DNA of 64,000 nt from Eubacterium sp. UBA3782 (GTDB lineage: Bacteria; Bacillota; Clostridia; Lachnospirales; Lachnospiraceae). Below are positions 16,415 through 25,925 of the stretch, in pieces (position 1 is the stretch's first letter; every line of letters begins with the position of its first letter). Position numbers and translations under genes: made by a program. The notes under the pieces are model-generated. The model was given only the letters and a program-made list of their open reading frames with translations, had not been told where the DNA came from and searched no databases. The stretch is taken from positions 252-64,251 of the forward strand of contig DFFG01000075.1 in the NCBI GenBank assembly GCA_002368795.1, read 5' to 3'.

Positions 16415-19024
16415 GATCACCGTGAGCTTCAGCTCTGCTTCGGGCAGTCCCTCTGCCTTTACGCGCAGGACGACTTCGCCTTCTGTATATCCTGTCCGCA
16501 GGATGGCCATGGCTTTCCCGCGGAAGGTGGCTGCTTTCCCCTGTGTATAGTTTTCTGTGGTCTGCGGGTTCGCGGAACCATATCCGGCAAGCACTGCCGC
16601 GCCTTCGGCCTGGGCAGTGGTCTGCAGCACGGCATCCGGAACGACCTGGCCGTCGGCGTCAACGACCTCGACAGCTACGTACTGCAGGTCGCTGCCATTT
16701 GCCCGGAGAATGCCGGGATGGAGAGCCATCGTCTCTGCCGCAAGGCGAATCGCTGCGGGTGTTCCTGCCGTGGAGAGGCGGCTTCTGGAGATCTCTTTGC
16801 CGTCGGTGATGCTGACTGCCTCCAGAACACCCGGCTCGTAGGTCACGTTGAAGGATGCCGTAAAACGGTTTTCCTCGCCGGCTGCCTGTCTGCCAAGGCT
16901 CTTTCCGTTCAGGAAAAGCTCTACTTCGGGAGCAGCAGAGTAGACGACGACCTTTACCGGCTGGCCTTCTGCACCGCGCCAGGTCCAGGAGGCAGTGATG
17001 TCATCCCAGCCCCAGCCGCTGATGAGCTCTGTTTTGCCGAAGTGCTCCGGTGCCTGTACAAACAGGCCGGTGCGCTCCGAGCCCCATACGATGTGACGAT
17101 AGACGCCCTGAGGCATCAGACCGCCATTCACATCGTGGTCGGCGTCATTTGCCAGCCGCCACGGATAGGGTGAATTGTGTGAGGCGACCAGAGCAAGAGG
17201 GTTGGCCAGGCGGGGATCCTCCGGATCAAAGAAACCGGATTTGCCGATGCCGGCCTCGCCGATGTAGTCATAACAGGTCCAGGTAAAGTCGCCGATAACG
17301 TGCGCATTCTTCTTTACCAGCGCCCAGATGCGGTCGATCTCCTTCGGATAGCTTTCTGTGCCCAGGATGACCCGGTCCGGGAACATCTCATGGTCCTTTT
17401 CATAATTCTGATCCAGATAATTGTAGCCGACGATATCCAGGGGAGCGGCAAAGGGAATCGTGCGCTCCTCCCAGAAGATGCTGTCTTTGTCCGGTGCCAG
17501 GTTCTGGACATCCTGGGCATTTTTTCCATCCTCCCGGGAGAGCAGGGATTCCTCAAACAGCCGCAGCTGGTTCTTGTCGTCCAGGCCGCACCAGAAGGAG
17601 CAGATGCCGTTGGTGACCGGGCGGGAGGGATCAAGGGAGCGCATATAGTTAGCAAGCTCTGCAGCCAGTGCATAGCCGTCGGCCATGCCGGCGCGCTCGG
17701 GGATCTCATTTCCGGTGGACCACAGGATGACGGAGGGATGTGTGCGGTCCCGCAGCAGCAGGGAGCGCATGTCCGCTTTCCAGTCAGAGGCAAAGAACTG
17801 GTTGTAGTCACCGGGCTGCTTTGCCACAGACCATGCGTCAAAAACCTCGTCAAACACATAGACGCCAAGGCGGTCACAGACCTCCAGAAGGACGGCGCTC
17901 GGCGGATTGTGAGCCGTGCGGATGGCGTTGAAGCCGCATTCTTTCAGACGGCTGACCTTGCGGTATTCCGCATCATACAGACTTGCTGCGCCAAGGAGGC
18001 CGTTGTCATGGTGGACACAGCCGCCTTTCAGCTTGACGCTCCGGCCGTTGATCAAAAGGCCTCTGACTGCGTCTGCAGAGATGGTGCGCACACCAAAGAG
18101 GACAGAGGTCTGATCTGCCGGGATCCGGCAGGCATCGGAGGGCTGCAGGCAGGTCGTAAAGACACCAAGATCCTTTGCCTCGGCCTCCAGGCGGTAGAGG
18201 TCAGGTTTTTCATCGGACCAAAGCCTGGGATCCGGCAGGGCAAAGGGAATACGTGCGGAAGCCGTCTCGCCGGCACGGACCATGATCTGTGTGCTGCGGA
18301 CAAGAACCGGACGGGCTTCGGGATCGTCGTCCGGAATCAGCCGTACGGTAACCTCTACCAGATGCTTTTTCATCGTGCAGTTGCGTACGGCGGTCTCCGT
18401 ATGGATAAATGCAGTGCGCATGCTGCCGCCGTCCGGGCAGGGAATATCCGCGATCTCCTTCGTCCAGGCACTGATGCCGTCCGGTGCGATGTGGACGGCC
18501 GGCACATGGACAAGCTCGATGTCCCGGTATAGTCCGGCACCGGAATACCAGCGGCTGTTGGGCTGCATGGAAGGATTGACCGTGATGGTGATCCGGTTTT
18601 CGGCGCCATAGTGCAGAACGTCGGTAAGATCTGTCCAGACAGGCGTGTATCCATAATGATGCTGGCAGACCTGGCTGCCGTTCACATCAATAGAAGCATT
18701 CATCATGATGCCGTCCGAATGCAGATAAATGCGTTCGCCCTCCCAGCAGGATGGAATATCCACATACTTTGTATAGTTTGCCACGCCGGCTGTAAAATAT
18801 CCCATGGCAGCGCCTGCCGGGGCATCCGCCGCCGTATCGCTGGCGATCATGTAGTCGTGGGGGACGTTAACCGTCTGCGCATTCTTGCCCATGACTGCGC
18901 CGGGAGCAGGCGTATCCTCGCCGATCCCGTATTTTTTCATCAGCTTCGGGCCTTCTGCGGCCAGAAGATTAAAAAGACCCTCCCGAAGGATCCATCCCTG
19001 ATTCAGACTGACAGCTCTCATCAT
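16406..19024 (-). CDS. GH2 beta-galactosidase/glycosidase
   Basis: An 872-residue glycoside hydrolase family 2 enzyme, likely cytosolic because no signal peptide is seen. Order: N-terminal sugar-binding domain (about 1-220), Ig-like domain (about 220-330), TIM barrel (about 335-620), a DUF4982-like domain (about 660-745) and a final GH2 C-terminal Ig-like domain (about 755-870). The acid/base is Glu440 in ILWSTGNEIPE and the nucleophile is Glu557 in VILGTESYP. This five-domain form is common in gut Firmicutes and acts on beta-galactosides or related sugars; the exact specificity is not readable. The start at MMRAV is behind AGGAG. It is a single gene ending in a tandem repeat. Confidence 0.92.
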   Translation of the reverse strand: MMRAVSLNQGWILREGLFNLLAAEGPKLMKKYGIGEDTPAPGAVMGKNAQTVNVPHDYMIASDTAADAPAGAAMGYFTAGVANYTKYVDIPSCWEGERIYLHSDGIMMNASIDVNGSQVCQHHYGYTPVWTDLTDVLHYGAENRITITVNPSMQPNSRWYSGAGLYRDIELVHVPAVHIAPDGISAWTKEIADIPCPDGGSMRTAFIHTETAVRNCTMKKHLVEVTVRLIPDDDPEARPVLVRSTQIMVRAGETASARIPFALPDPRLWSDEKPDLYRLEAEAKDLGVFTTCLQPSDACRIPADQTSVLFGVRTISADAVRGLLINGRSVKLKGGCVHHDNGLLGAASLYDAEYRKVSRLKECGFNAIRTAHNPPSAVLLEVCDRLGVYVFDEVFDAWSVAKQPGDYNQFFASDWKADMRSLLLRDRTHPSVILWSTGNEIPERAGMADGYALAAELANYMRSLDPSRPVTNGICSFWCGLDDKNQLRLFEESLLSREDGKNAQDVQNLAPDKDSIFWEERTIPFAAPLDIVGYNYLDQNYEKDHEMFPDRVILGTESYPKEIDRIWALVKKNAHVIGDFTWTCYDYIGEAGIGKSGFFDPEDPRLANPLALVASHNSPYPWRLANDADHDVNGGLMPQGVYRHIVWGSERTGLFVQAPEHFGKTELISGWGWDDITASWTWRGAEGQPVKVVVYSAAPEVELFLNGKSLGRQAAGEENRFTASFNVTYEPGVLEAVSITDGKEISRSRLSTAGTPAAIRLAAETMALHPGILRANGSDLQYVAVEVVDADGQVVPDAVLQTTAQAEGAAVLAGYGSANPQTTENYTQGKAATFRGKAMAILRTGYTEGEVVLRVKAEGLPEAELKLTVIGE

Positions 19025-19358
19025 TCAATCTCCTGTTGTTCGTTAAAGTACTCTGCACAAAGATGCGAGGCCTGGAGAAAAACAAAGCCGGCCGCACGCG
19101 TACAGGCAGTGGAAGTGACCAGATGCGGAAAAGGTCAAAAGATTCAAATTGAGCAAAAGCATTATGTCAAAAAACAGTGAATCAAAAGGCGTTGGGTACC
19201 AATTGTCGGTGCGTTTCTGAACAAATTGTCCGGAACGCGAAACCCTCTCCGCATATATCACAGGCATCATAGCATTTCTGTGGACTTATGTTAAGGAAAA
19301 AAGATGCGATGAGGGATATAAATTTGCGTTGCCCAAAAAAGAGCGGGCATCTGGCTGA
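19025..19358. other. Gap upstream of GH2
   Basis: The divergent gap between the GH2 gene and the ABC exporter. TTGACA occurs on the minus strand near 19168-19173, but the matching -10 is poor. An antisense frame at 19043-19270 shows no family resemblance and no ribosome site, so it is not called. Confidence 0.3.
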
Positions 19359-19530
19359 GGTACAGTCCGTCTATAGCAGGGATACAGCCTGCCTACAGTC
19401 TTGGTACAGTCCGTCTATAGTAGGGATACGGCCTGCCTACAGCCGTTGGGCAGTTCACCTGGAGCCGGGGTACAGCCTGTATACAGCCGTTGGACAGCTC
19501 ACCGAGAACCGGCTACAGCCCGTCCCCGGG
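19359..19530. repeat. About 44-bp tandem repeat, four degenerate copies
   Basis: Copies begin GGTACAGTCCGTCTATAGCA or GGTACAGCCTGTATACAGCC and share GCCTGCCTACAG and CCGTTGGGCAGTTCACC blocks. Copy length varies between about 44 and 65 bases. It lies directly upstream of the ABC exporter gene. Confidence 0.7.
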
Positions 19531-19605
19531 CGTTCTTGAAAAGAAAGATATTATTCTGTAGAATAGGCCTGTAATAATTTGCTTTGCAGCAGGAGGTAAC
19601 TCAGC

Positions 19606-21357
19606 TTGTCTTCGATCAATTATGCCCGGTCCGACCTGTCCGTCTTTGCGTCCTATATCTGGCCGCACCGGCGGGATTTTGCGGTGGACATGGGCCTTTC
19701 TCTGGCCATCTCGCTGATCGATCTGGCCTTTCCAATCATTTCCCGGCGGACGATGCAGACTCTGCTCCCGGCCAACCTGTACGGCACTTTTTTTGCCGTC
19801 ATGGGCATCCTGGCAGCGGCCTATCTGCTTCGTGCCTTTTTCCAGTACATGGTCACGATCATCGGCCATCGTATGGGTACTATGGTAGAGGCCGACATGC
19901 GGCGGGATATCTTTATGCATATGCAGGATATGTCCTACAGCTTTTTCGACCATAACCGCACCGGTGTGCTGCTTTCCAGAGTAACCAACGATCTGTTTGA
20001 GATCGTGGAGCTGGCGCATCACGGCCCGGAAAACATTCTGACCTGCGGTGTTACGCTGCTGGGTTCGGTGGTGATTCTTCTGATGGTCAACTGGAAGCTG
20101 GCCATGGTGCTGATCATCATGCTGCCGGTCTGTGTCTGGTTTTCCATGAACCAGCGGATCGCCATGGGCAACGCCAACAAAGAGGTCAAGCGCAAGACCG
20201 GTGAGATCAACGCAGCCATCGAGAGCGGGATCTCGGGCATCCGGACCTCGAAGGCCTTTGCTAACGAGGAGGTCGAGCACGAAAAATTTGAGGATGCGAA
20301 TGAAGCATTCAAGAAGAGCCGGGTCGGATATTACCGCGCCATGGGCCGGTTTATGGCCAGCGTGGAGGCGACGGTCAGCCTCATGCAGGTGGCGGTCATC
20401 ACCTTTGGCGGCTGGCTGATCATGCGGGGAGAGATGGATTATATCGACCTGGTCACTTTTACGCTGTATATCTCTGCTTTTACCACGCCGATCCGGAAGC
20501 TGATGCAGTTTATGGAGATCTATGCCCAGGGAACGGCTGGATTTGGCCGGTTCCTCGAGATCATGCGTACCGAGCCGGAGATCCGGGATGCGGCCGACGC
20601 ACAGCCCCTGGAGGAGGCAAAGGGCGAGATCACATTCGATCATGTCAGCTTTTCCTATGACGACGGGACAGAGGTCCTGCACGATGTCAGTCTGTGCATA
20701 AAGCCTGGAGAGACCTTTGCTCTGGCCGGCTCCTCCGGTGGCGGCAAGACGACCCTTTGCCATCTGATCCCTCGCTTTTATGATGTGACAGAAGGCAGTG
20801 TCCGGATCGACGGAAAGGACGTGCGGAGCCTGACCCAGGAGAGCCTGCGGCGGAATATCGGTATTATCCAGCAGGATGTCTTCCTGTTTGCCGGCACGAT
20901 CATGGACAACATCCGCTACGGCAGGCCGGATGCCACCGACGAGGAGGTGGCATGGGCAGCGGCACAGGCAGAGATCCACGATGAGATCATGCAGATGCCG
21001 CAGCACTACCATACCTTTGTAGGTGAGCGGGGCATTGTCCTGTCCGGCGGACAGAAGCAGCGTATCTCCATCGCGCGGGTATTTTTGAAAAATCCGCCGA
21101 TCCTGATCCTGGATGAGGCGACCTCAGCCCTGGATTCGGTAACAGAAGCAAAGATCCAGGCCAGCCTGGACCGGCTGTCAAAGGGAAAGACCTGTCTGGT
21201 GATCGCCCACCGGCTCTCCACGATCCGCGATGCCGATCAGATCGCTGTGATCGAGGGCAAGAGCATCCAGGAGATGGGCACGCGTCAGGAACTGTTGGCA
21301 AAAAATGGTGCGTACGCCGAACTGGAACGGGCGCAGATGCTCAGCCAGGGGGACTAA
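19606..21357 (+). CDS. ABC exporter, fused permease-ATPase half-transporter
   Basis: A 583-residue half-transporter with an N-terminal six-helix type-1 exporter domain (about 15-320) and a C-terminal ATPase (about 340-575). The ATPase has a Walker A variant (GSSGGGKTTLC, about 385), signature LSGGQKQRISIAR (about 483) and Walker B ILILDEATSALD (about 505). The usual role is lipid, peptide or drug export as a dimer. No partner half-transporter is adjacent, so a homodimer is likely. Translation begins at TTG 19606, supported by AGGAGG nine bases upstream; the first in-frame ATG would cut into the first membrane helix. Confidence 0.9.
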   Translation: MSSINYARSDLSVFASYIWPHRRDFAVDMGLSLAISLIDLAFPIISRRTMQTLLPANLYGTFFAVMGILAAAYLLRAFFQYMVTIIGHRMGTMVEADMRRDIFMHMQDMSYSFFDHNRTGVLLSRVTNDLFEIVELAHHGPENILTCGVTLLGSVVILLMVNWKLAMVLIIMLPVCVWFSMNQRIAMGNANKEVKRKTGEINAAIESGISGIRTSKAFANEEVEHEKFEDANEAFKKSRVGYYRAMGRFMASVEATVSLMQVAVITFGGWLIMRGEMDYIDLVTFTLYISAFTTPIRKLMQFMEIYAQGTAGFGRFLEIMRTEPEIRDAADAQPLEEAKGEITFDHVSFSYDDGTEVLHDVSLCIKPGETFALAGSSGGGKTTLCHLIPRFYDVTEGSVRIDGKDVRSLTQESLRRNIGIIQQDVFLFAGTIMDNIRYGRPDATDEEVAWAAAQAEIHDEIMQMPQHYHTFVGERGIVLSGGQKQRISIARVFLKNPPILILDEATSALDSVTEAKIQASLDRLSKGKTCLVIAHRLSTIRDADQIAVIEGKSIQEMGTRQELLAKNGAYAELERAQMLSQGD

Positions 21358-21579
21358 AACACGAAAGCCCCCCATCTCACTCAGGGGAGATATTACAAAA
21401 TGGAATATACTTGCGGAGTATAGTGATTTACTATATAATACTTTGTAGTTAGAAACATTATACGGTATACGATGCATCTGCCGCAGGCAGCACATGCACT
21501 TTTCGGGATCCGAACGAGCCGGAATCCGTGCATGGCACAAAGGAAATGCCAGATGGCGGCAGCAGACAACTAAATAGAA
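21358..21579. other. Gap before the riboswitch
   Basis: The region carries short AT-rich stretches (TATATAATAC near 21433-21442) that may hold the promoter of the riboswitch transcript. No -35/-10 pair with ideal spacing was found, and no gene is visible. Confidence 0.3.
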
Positions 21580-21740
21580 CGGACAGGTTCCTCGTAAAGA
21601 GGATGAAAAAGGAAAGCGGTGAAAATCCGCTGCGATCCCGTCACTGTAAGGCTGAGCGAGAGGCAGATTTGTCACTGGAGCAATTGCTCTGGGAAGGCGC
21701 CTCGAGCGACGACGCTAAGCCAGGAGACTTGCCTGTCTGT
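21580..21740 (+). promoter_or_regulatory. Cobalamin (adenosylcobalamin-type) riboswitch aptamer
   Basis: The conserved elements of the cobalamin aptamer are present in order: GGACAGGTTCC (P1 side), AAAGGAAAGCGGTGAAAATC (21608 onward), GCGATCCCGTCACTGTAAGG (the B12-box-like core), CTGGGAAGGCG, GACGACGCTAAGCCAGGAGA and the closing CTTGCCTGTC. Such elements switch off B12 synthesis or uptake genes when the cofactor is plentiful. This one is followed by a terminator and, after a structured stretch, by a six-gene importer operon on the same strand. Confidence 0.93.
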
Positions 21741-21781
21741 GTGCAGTGTGATTCTTACGGTCGATAGGATTAGCATGAAAA

Positions 21782-21822
21782 CACTGACAGTGCGCACCAT
21801 AACTGTCAGTGCTTTTCTGTTT
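21782..21822 (+). terminator. Riboswitch expression-platform terminator
   Basis: CACTGACAG (21782-21790) pairs with CTGTCAGTG (21803-21811), followed by CTTTTCTGTTT. The upstream GCAGTGT (near 21743) is complementary to ACACTG at the left arm and could form the competing antiterminator. Confidence 0.8.
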
Positions 21823-21828
21823 GTATAA

Positions 21829-21856
21829 ACGTCGGCGAATCGCCGGCGTTTTTTAT
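21829..21856 (+). terminator. Second terminator in tandem
   Basis: CGTCGGCG-AAT-CGCCGGCG followed directly by TTTTTT, only seven bases after the end of the first terminator's T-rich tail. Confidence 0.85.
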
Positions 21857-21858
21857 TT

Positions 21859-22061
21859 GAGTCGCGCGCGCACCGCGAGGCGCAAGCGCCACACGCACCG
21901 CGCACGGAAGTTGCGATAAGGCCAGAGCGTATGCAGGCACAGTCGATGGCCAACGGACATCGAGCGTCTGTTGACGCGAGATGTCGGTATCGCACGGATT
22001 GGCCAGAAGGCGAAGCCTTCGAAGGCCAATCGTGAGTCGCGCGCGCACCGCGCACGAAAGG
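21859..22061. repeat. CG-rich structured element flanked by direct repeats
   Basis: GAGTCGCGCGCGCACCGCG occurs at 21859-21877 and again at 22034-22052, each continuing to a CACGGAAG or CACGAAAG end; the left copy has a 25-base hairpin insert. The DNA between them folds almost completely: TGCGATA/TATCGCA closes a GGACATC...GATGTCG helix with an inner GCGTC/GACGC, and GATTGGCC/GGCCAATC closes an AAGGC/GCCTT helix at 21997-22031. Base composition is far more CG-rich than the neighbours. It lies in the leader of the importer operon. It could be a small mobile repeat or a structured RNA domain. Confidence 0.65.
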
Positions 22062-22135
22062 TTCACACTGCTTAGGAAAAGGAGACGACTTCCTTTCGGA
22101 AGATCTCAATAGAAAACACATAAAAGAAAGGAAAC

Positions 22136-23755
22136 ATGAAAATGAAAAGAACAGCAGCAATTTTCCTTAGCATCGTGATGGGTGCTTCATTGCTTGCAGG
22201 ATGCGGCGGAAGCAGCAGCTCCACAGATGCAGGCGCTGCAGCAGCCAGCACGGAGGCAGCTGCGGCAGAGACCTCCTCTGACGCAAAGGTCCTCAACTTC
22301 GGATGCCAGATGTACGGCGATGGCCTGATCGATCCCACCAACCAGACCAATGCAGCATGGAACTGCATGCGTTTTGGTATCGGCGAGACTTTGTTCAGAT
22401 TTGATGACAGCATGAGCGTACAGCCCTGGCTGGCAGAGAAGGCTGAGACCGAGGATTACACCACATGGGTAATCACTCTGAAAGAGGGTATTAAGTTCTC
22501 CAACGGCACCGACATGACCGCATCTGCAGTAAAGGCTTCCCTGGATCGCATGAAGACCGAGGGACCGAACGGCTCCTCCACTCCCGAGAAGTATCTGCCC
22601 TATGAGGCTGAGGTAACCGCTGACGACGCAGCCAACACCATCACCATCGTTCTTCCGGCTGCAAATGCCAACCTTCTGGGCAATCTGGCATATCCGGTCT
22701 GCGAGATCGTTGATGTCGAGGGAACCACGGACTGGAACAACGGCGTTATCGGCACCGGCCCCTATGCTGTCGTATCCTTCCAGGATCAGGTCGGCTATGA
22801 GATGAAGAAGAACGAGTATTATTATGAGGAAGTTCCTTATGATACCGTTAACATCATGTTCATGGGCGATGCTTCCGCAAAGGCCATGGCTCTGCAGAAC
22901 GGCCAGGTAGACCTTGTCGAGAACATCACAAACGTTGCTGATATCCAGACCCTCCAGGAGGATCCGAACTTCACCGTTGATATCGCTTCTGGTGTACGCT
23001 GCGGATTTGCATGGATGAACCAGAACGGTATCCTGGCAAATGACACCCTGCGTCAGGCAATCCTGATGGCCATCGACTATGACACCATCTGCCAGTCCAA
23101 CACCATCGGCGGCCTTTACACTGCCGGATTCTCTGTACTGCCCTCCACTCTGTCCTATGGATATGACAAGCTGGAGAACCCCTATGCTTACGATCCGGAA
23201 GCTGCTGTAAAGCTTCTTGATGATGCAGGTATTGTTGATACTGATGGCGACGGTATCCGTGAGCTGGACGGCCAGAACATCAACCTGAGATGCGTATCCT
23301 ACGAGAACCGTCTGCTGAATGACTTCTCCGATGCTTTCGCTCAGTATCTTGGTGAGGTCGGTATCGGTGTGACTGCAGACTACGGCAGCTCCGATGATCA
23401 GTGGAGCAAGCTGGTTGCAGGCGAGTACGACCTGAACAACAACAACTGGACCACCGTGGGAACCGGTGACCCGAACGAGTACATGGCCAACTGGTACAGC
23501 AAGTCTGAGGCAAACTACTGTGGATATAAGAACGAAGAGTATGATGCCCTGTATGAGCAGCTGCAGACTGAGTTCGATACCGAGAAGAGAGCAGAGCTCA
23601 TCCAGCAGATGCAGCAGATCCTGATCAATGACGCTGTAGCGATCATCGACGGCTACTACAACAGCTCCATGATCTATTCAAAGAAGGTTGGCTATGCCCA
23701 CATCCACACCGCAGATTACTACTGGCTGTCTACGGAGATCGTACCGGCTGAGTAA
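22136..23755 (+). CDS. Opp/Nik-type ABC importer substrate-binding lipoprotein
   Basis: A 539-residue family-5 solute-binding protein anchored outside the membrane. The signal peptide ends in a lipobox (ASLLAGCGGS, Cys at about 23), followed by an Ala/Ser/Glu linker. The mature part has the cluster-C layout of peptide and nickel binders (WVITLKEGIKFSNGTDMTAS, later GVIGTGPYAVVSF and GDPNEYMANWYS). Near the C-terminus the segment YAHIHTADYYWLST holds two His residues that could bind a metal, but this is only suggestive. It heads the importer operon below the cobalamin riboswitch, which points to cobalt, a metal chelate or a corrinoid rather than plain peptides. Ribosome site AAGGAAAC. Confidence 0.9.
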   Translation: MKMKRTAAIFLSIVMGASLLAGCGGSSSSTDAGAAAASTEAAAAETSSDAKVLNFGCQMYGDGLIDPTNQTNAAWNCMRFGIGETLFRFDDSMSVQPWLAEKAETEDYTTWVITLKEGIKFSNGTDMTASAVKASLDRMKTEGPNGSSTPEKYLPYEAEVTADDAANTITIVLPAANANLLGNLAYPVCEIVDVEGTTDWNNGVIGTGPYAVVSFQDQVGYEMKKNEYYYEEVPYDTVNIMFMGDASAKAMALQNGQVDLVENITNVADIQTLQEDPNFTVDIASGVRCGFAWMNQNGILANDTLRQAILMAIDYDTICQSNTIGGLYTAGFSVLPSTLSYGYDKLENPYAYDPEAAVKLLDDAGIVDTDGDGIRELDGQNINLRCVSYENRLLNDFSDAFAQYLGEVGIGVTADYGSSDDQWSKLVAGEYDLNNNNWTTVGTGDPNEYMANWYSKSEANYCGYKNEEYDALYEQLQTEFDTEKRAELIQQMQQILINDAVAIIDGYYNSSMIYSKKVGYAHIHTADYYWLSTEIVPAE

Positions 23756-24106
23756 GCAATAAAGACGGCTGACATCATAGGATGAGGCATACATAAAAAG
23801 CGGTCTTTTGGACCATCGGCTGCATAAATGCGGCCGGGGTCTGTGATCTTGTTAAGAGGCGGAGTCAGAAGATCCGCTTACAGCGGAGCTGTCGTGCCCT
23901 GGGCACGGCAGCTCTGTCACGCCGTTTTATGCGGCACCGTAACTATTGCTCGGAAGGGACGCAGGAAAGCAGCTGCAGCCCATCCACACCCCGCAAAACG
24001 GACAGGCGGACACGCCCGTACCGCTTTGCATAGGAATCGGCAGACCCCGCTGCGTCTGACGGAGCTGCCGAAGATGACGTTTTCGCCTCCCGCAAGGGAT
24101 GGCGGA
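23756..24106 (+). other. Gap with stem-loop between binding protein and permease genes
   Basis: A strong hairpin lies at 23886-23914 (GAGCTGTCGTGCCC pairing with GGGCACGGCAGCTC, one G-U) with no T-run. In importer operons such structures often protect the 3' end of the binding-protein message and keep its level above the permeases; that role is inferred. The open frame upstream of the permease start (from 23828) shows no protein features. Confidence 0.5.
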
Positions 24107-25072
24107 ATGGAAGGTAATGAGAGGGACACTGTTTTGAGCAGAAAAAAGATTATTTCCAGACTGATTCAGATCGTGATCGTTCTCGCGGGAATCAGTTTTC
24201 TGACTTTCCTCCTGACCTATCTGGCACCTGGTGATCCGGCACAGATCATGCTGACATCCTCCGGCATCATGCCGACGGAATCGGCCGTGCAGGCGCTCCG
24301 CGAGCAGATGGGATTCAACGATCCGTTTTTAACCCAGTATTTCCGCTGGCTCGGAAATGCACTTCACGGCGATCTGGGCACCTCCTTTTCGCTGAACAAA
24401 CCGGTCTATGATCTTCTGGTCGCCAGACTCTGGCCGACCCTGAAGCTGACAATATTTGCCATGATCCTCATGCTGATCATCTCGGTTCCGCTTGGCATGC
24501 TTTCGGCAGTCAAAAAGGATTCCTGGATCGATTATCTGGTCAGAGGAATCACCTTCTTCGGCGTTTCCCTGCCCAACTTCTGGGTAGGCCTTCTGCTGAT
24601 GCTGCTTTTCTGTGTCCGGATCAATTATTTCCCGGTCATCAGCTCTGGCGGTGATTTCAAGAGCATGGTCCTGCCCAGCGTAACGCTGGCGATCGCCATG
24701 TCGGCCAAGTACACCAGGCAGGTGCGTACCGCGATCCTTGAGGAGCTGAGTTCCGACTATGTCACAGGCGCCCGCGCCCGCGGTGTCAAGGAATGGAAGA
24801 TCCTCTGGCTGAACGTATTCCCCAATTCCCTGCTTCCGCTGATCACCATGCTGGGCCTTTCGGTGGGCTCTCTGCTCGGCGGAACCTCGGTCGTAGAAGT
24901 TATCTTCTCCTATCCGGGTCTGGGAAGTCTGGCCGTTGCTGCCATTACATCCAACGACTACAACCTGATCCAGGGCTATGTCCTGTGGATCGCGTTTATA
25001 TACATGGTGATCAACCTGATCGTAGATATTTCCTACAACTTTGTTGATCCCAGACTGAGACTGGCGAGGTGA
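24107..25072 (+). CDS. Opp/Nik-type ABC importer permease (DppB/NikB-like)
   Basis: A protein of about 321 residues with six membrane helices, the first permease of the importer. Family marks are FLLTYLAPGDPAQIML after helix one, MGFNDPFLTQYFRWLGNALH, and the ATPase-contact EAA loop ILEELSSDYVTGARARGVKE. The ATG at 24107 (with AAGGG upstream) is used. A TTG at 24134 behind AGAGGG would give the more usual short N-terminus and cannot be excluded. The frame extends back to 23828, but that part is not family-like. The stop overlaps the next gene's start. Confidence 0.9.
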   Translation: MEGNERDTVLSRKKIISRLIQIVIVLAGISFLTFLLTYLAPGDPAQIMLTSSGIMPTESAVQALREQMGFNDPFLTQYFRWLGNALHGDLGTSFSLNKPVYDLLVARLWPTLKLTIFAMILMLIISVPLGMLSAVKKDSWIDYLVRGITFFGVSLPNFWVGLLLMLLFCVRINYFPVISSGGDFKSMVLPSVTLAIAMSAKYTRQVRTAILEELSSDYVTGARARGVKEWKILWLNVFPNSLLPLITMLGLSVGSLLGGTSVVEVIFSYPGLGSLAVAAITSNDYNLIQGYVLWIAFIYMVINLIVDISYNFVDPRLRLAR

Positions 25073-25911
25073 TGGATATGGAACAGAAGAAAAATTTTTT
25101 CGCCAGATATAAAATGTTTACGTTCTTCCTGATCATGGCCATCATCCTGATCCTGGTGTCGATCTTTGCGCCTGTCGTGACCGGCGGCGTTGATCCGACA
25201 AAGGGCTCCCTGGCCGATGCCATTCAGCCGCCTTCAGCAGAGCACATTTTCGGGACGGACAAGATGGGCAGAGATATTTTTGCCCGTGTTATCTACGGCT
25301 CCCGTATTTCTCTGGTGGCATCCTTCTCCGTCGTGGGCCTTTCCTTTGTGATCGGCATGGTGCTGGGTATTATCGCCGGCTACTTCCGCGGCATCGTGGA
25401 TGCTGTCATCATGCGTATTGCTGATATGATGGTTGCCTTCCCGGGTCTTGTCCTGGCTATGGCGGTTGCCGGTATCATGGGTGCCAGCATCCGGAATGCG
25501 GTCATCGCTATTTCTATCGTTACCTGGCCAAAGTATGCCCGGCTTGCCCGATCCCTTGTCCTCAAGATCAGAGACAGGGATTACGTCTCGGCGGCCATCG
25601 TTACCGGTTCAAAGACCATGTATATGCTGACCCGCTACATGCTGCCCAACGCGCTGCCGACTCTGGTCATCACAGCCGCTACCGATATCGGTTCCCTGAT
25701 GCTTGAGCTGGCCGGCCTGTCCTTCCTGGGCTTCGGTGCCGTATCTCCCTCACCGGAGTGGGGCCTCATGCTGAGCGAGGGCAGAGCCTACATGCAGAAG
25801 GCTCCCTGGCTGATGGTCTTCCCCGGTCTTGCGATCTTTGTCACTGTCGTCATCTTCAACATGCTCGGAGACGGCCTGCGGGATATTCTGGATCCGAGAA
25901 GCAATGAGTAA
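25072..25911 (+). CDS. Opp/Nik-type ABC importer permease (DppC/NikC-like)
   Basis: A protein of about 279 residues with six membrane helices, the second permease. Family marks are HIFGTDKMGRDIFARVIYGS after the first extracellular loop, the EAA motif in RDYVSAAIVTGSKTMYMLTR, and AGLSFLGFGAVSPSPEWGLM towards the end. Its start codon overlaps the TGA of the preceding permease (TGATG), so the two are translationally coupled and probably made one to one. It follows the usual order of this transporter class. Confidence 0.92.
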   Translation: MDMEQKKNFFARYKMFTFFLIMAIILILVSIFAPVVTGGVDPTKGSLADAIQPPSAEHIFGTDKMGRDIFARVIYGSRISLVASFSVVGLSFVIGMVLGIIAGYFRGIVDAVIMRIADMMVAFPGLVLAMAVAGIMGASIRNAVIAISIVTWPKYARLARSLVLKIRDRDYVSAAIVTGSKTMYMLTRYMLPNALPTLVITAATDIGSLMLELAGLSFLGFGAVSPSPEWGLMLSEGRAYMQKAPWLMVFPGLAIFVTVVIFNMLGDGLRDILDPRSNE

Positions 25912-25925
25912 GGGGGTGCAGTGAT

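Noticed and set aside
19043..19270. 75-codon minus ORF upstream of GH2
   Set aside because: There is no ribosome site, no family resemblance and it overlaps the likely promoter region.
19513..21012. 499-codon minus ORF opposite the ABC exporter
   Set aside because: It is a His/Asp-rich shadow frame; the exporter motifs are on the other strand.
23828..24106. 93-residue N-terminal extension of the first importer permease
   Set aside because: It shows no family resemblance, is rich in Arg/Pro typical of non-coding frames, and contains the 23886-23914 hairpin.
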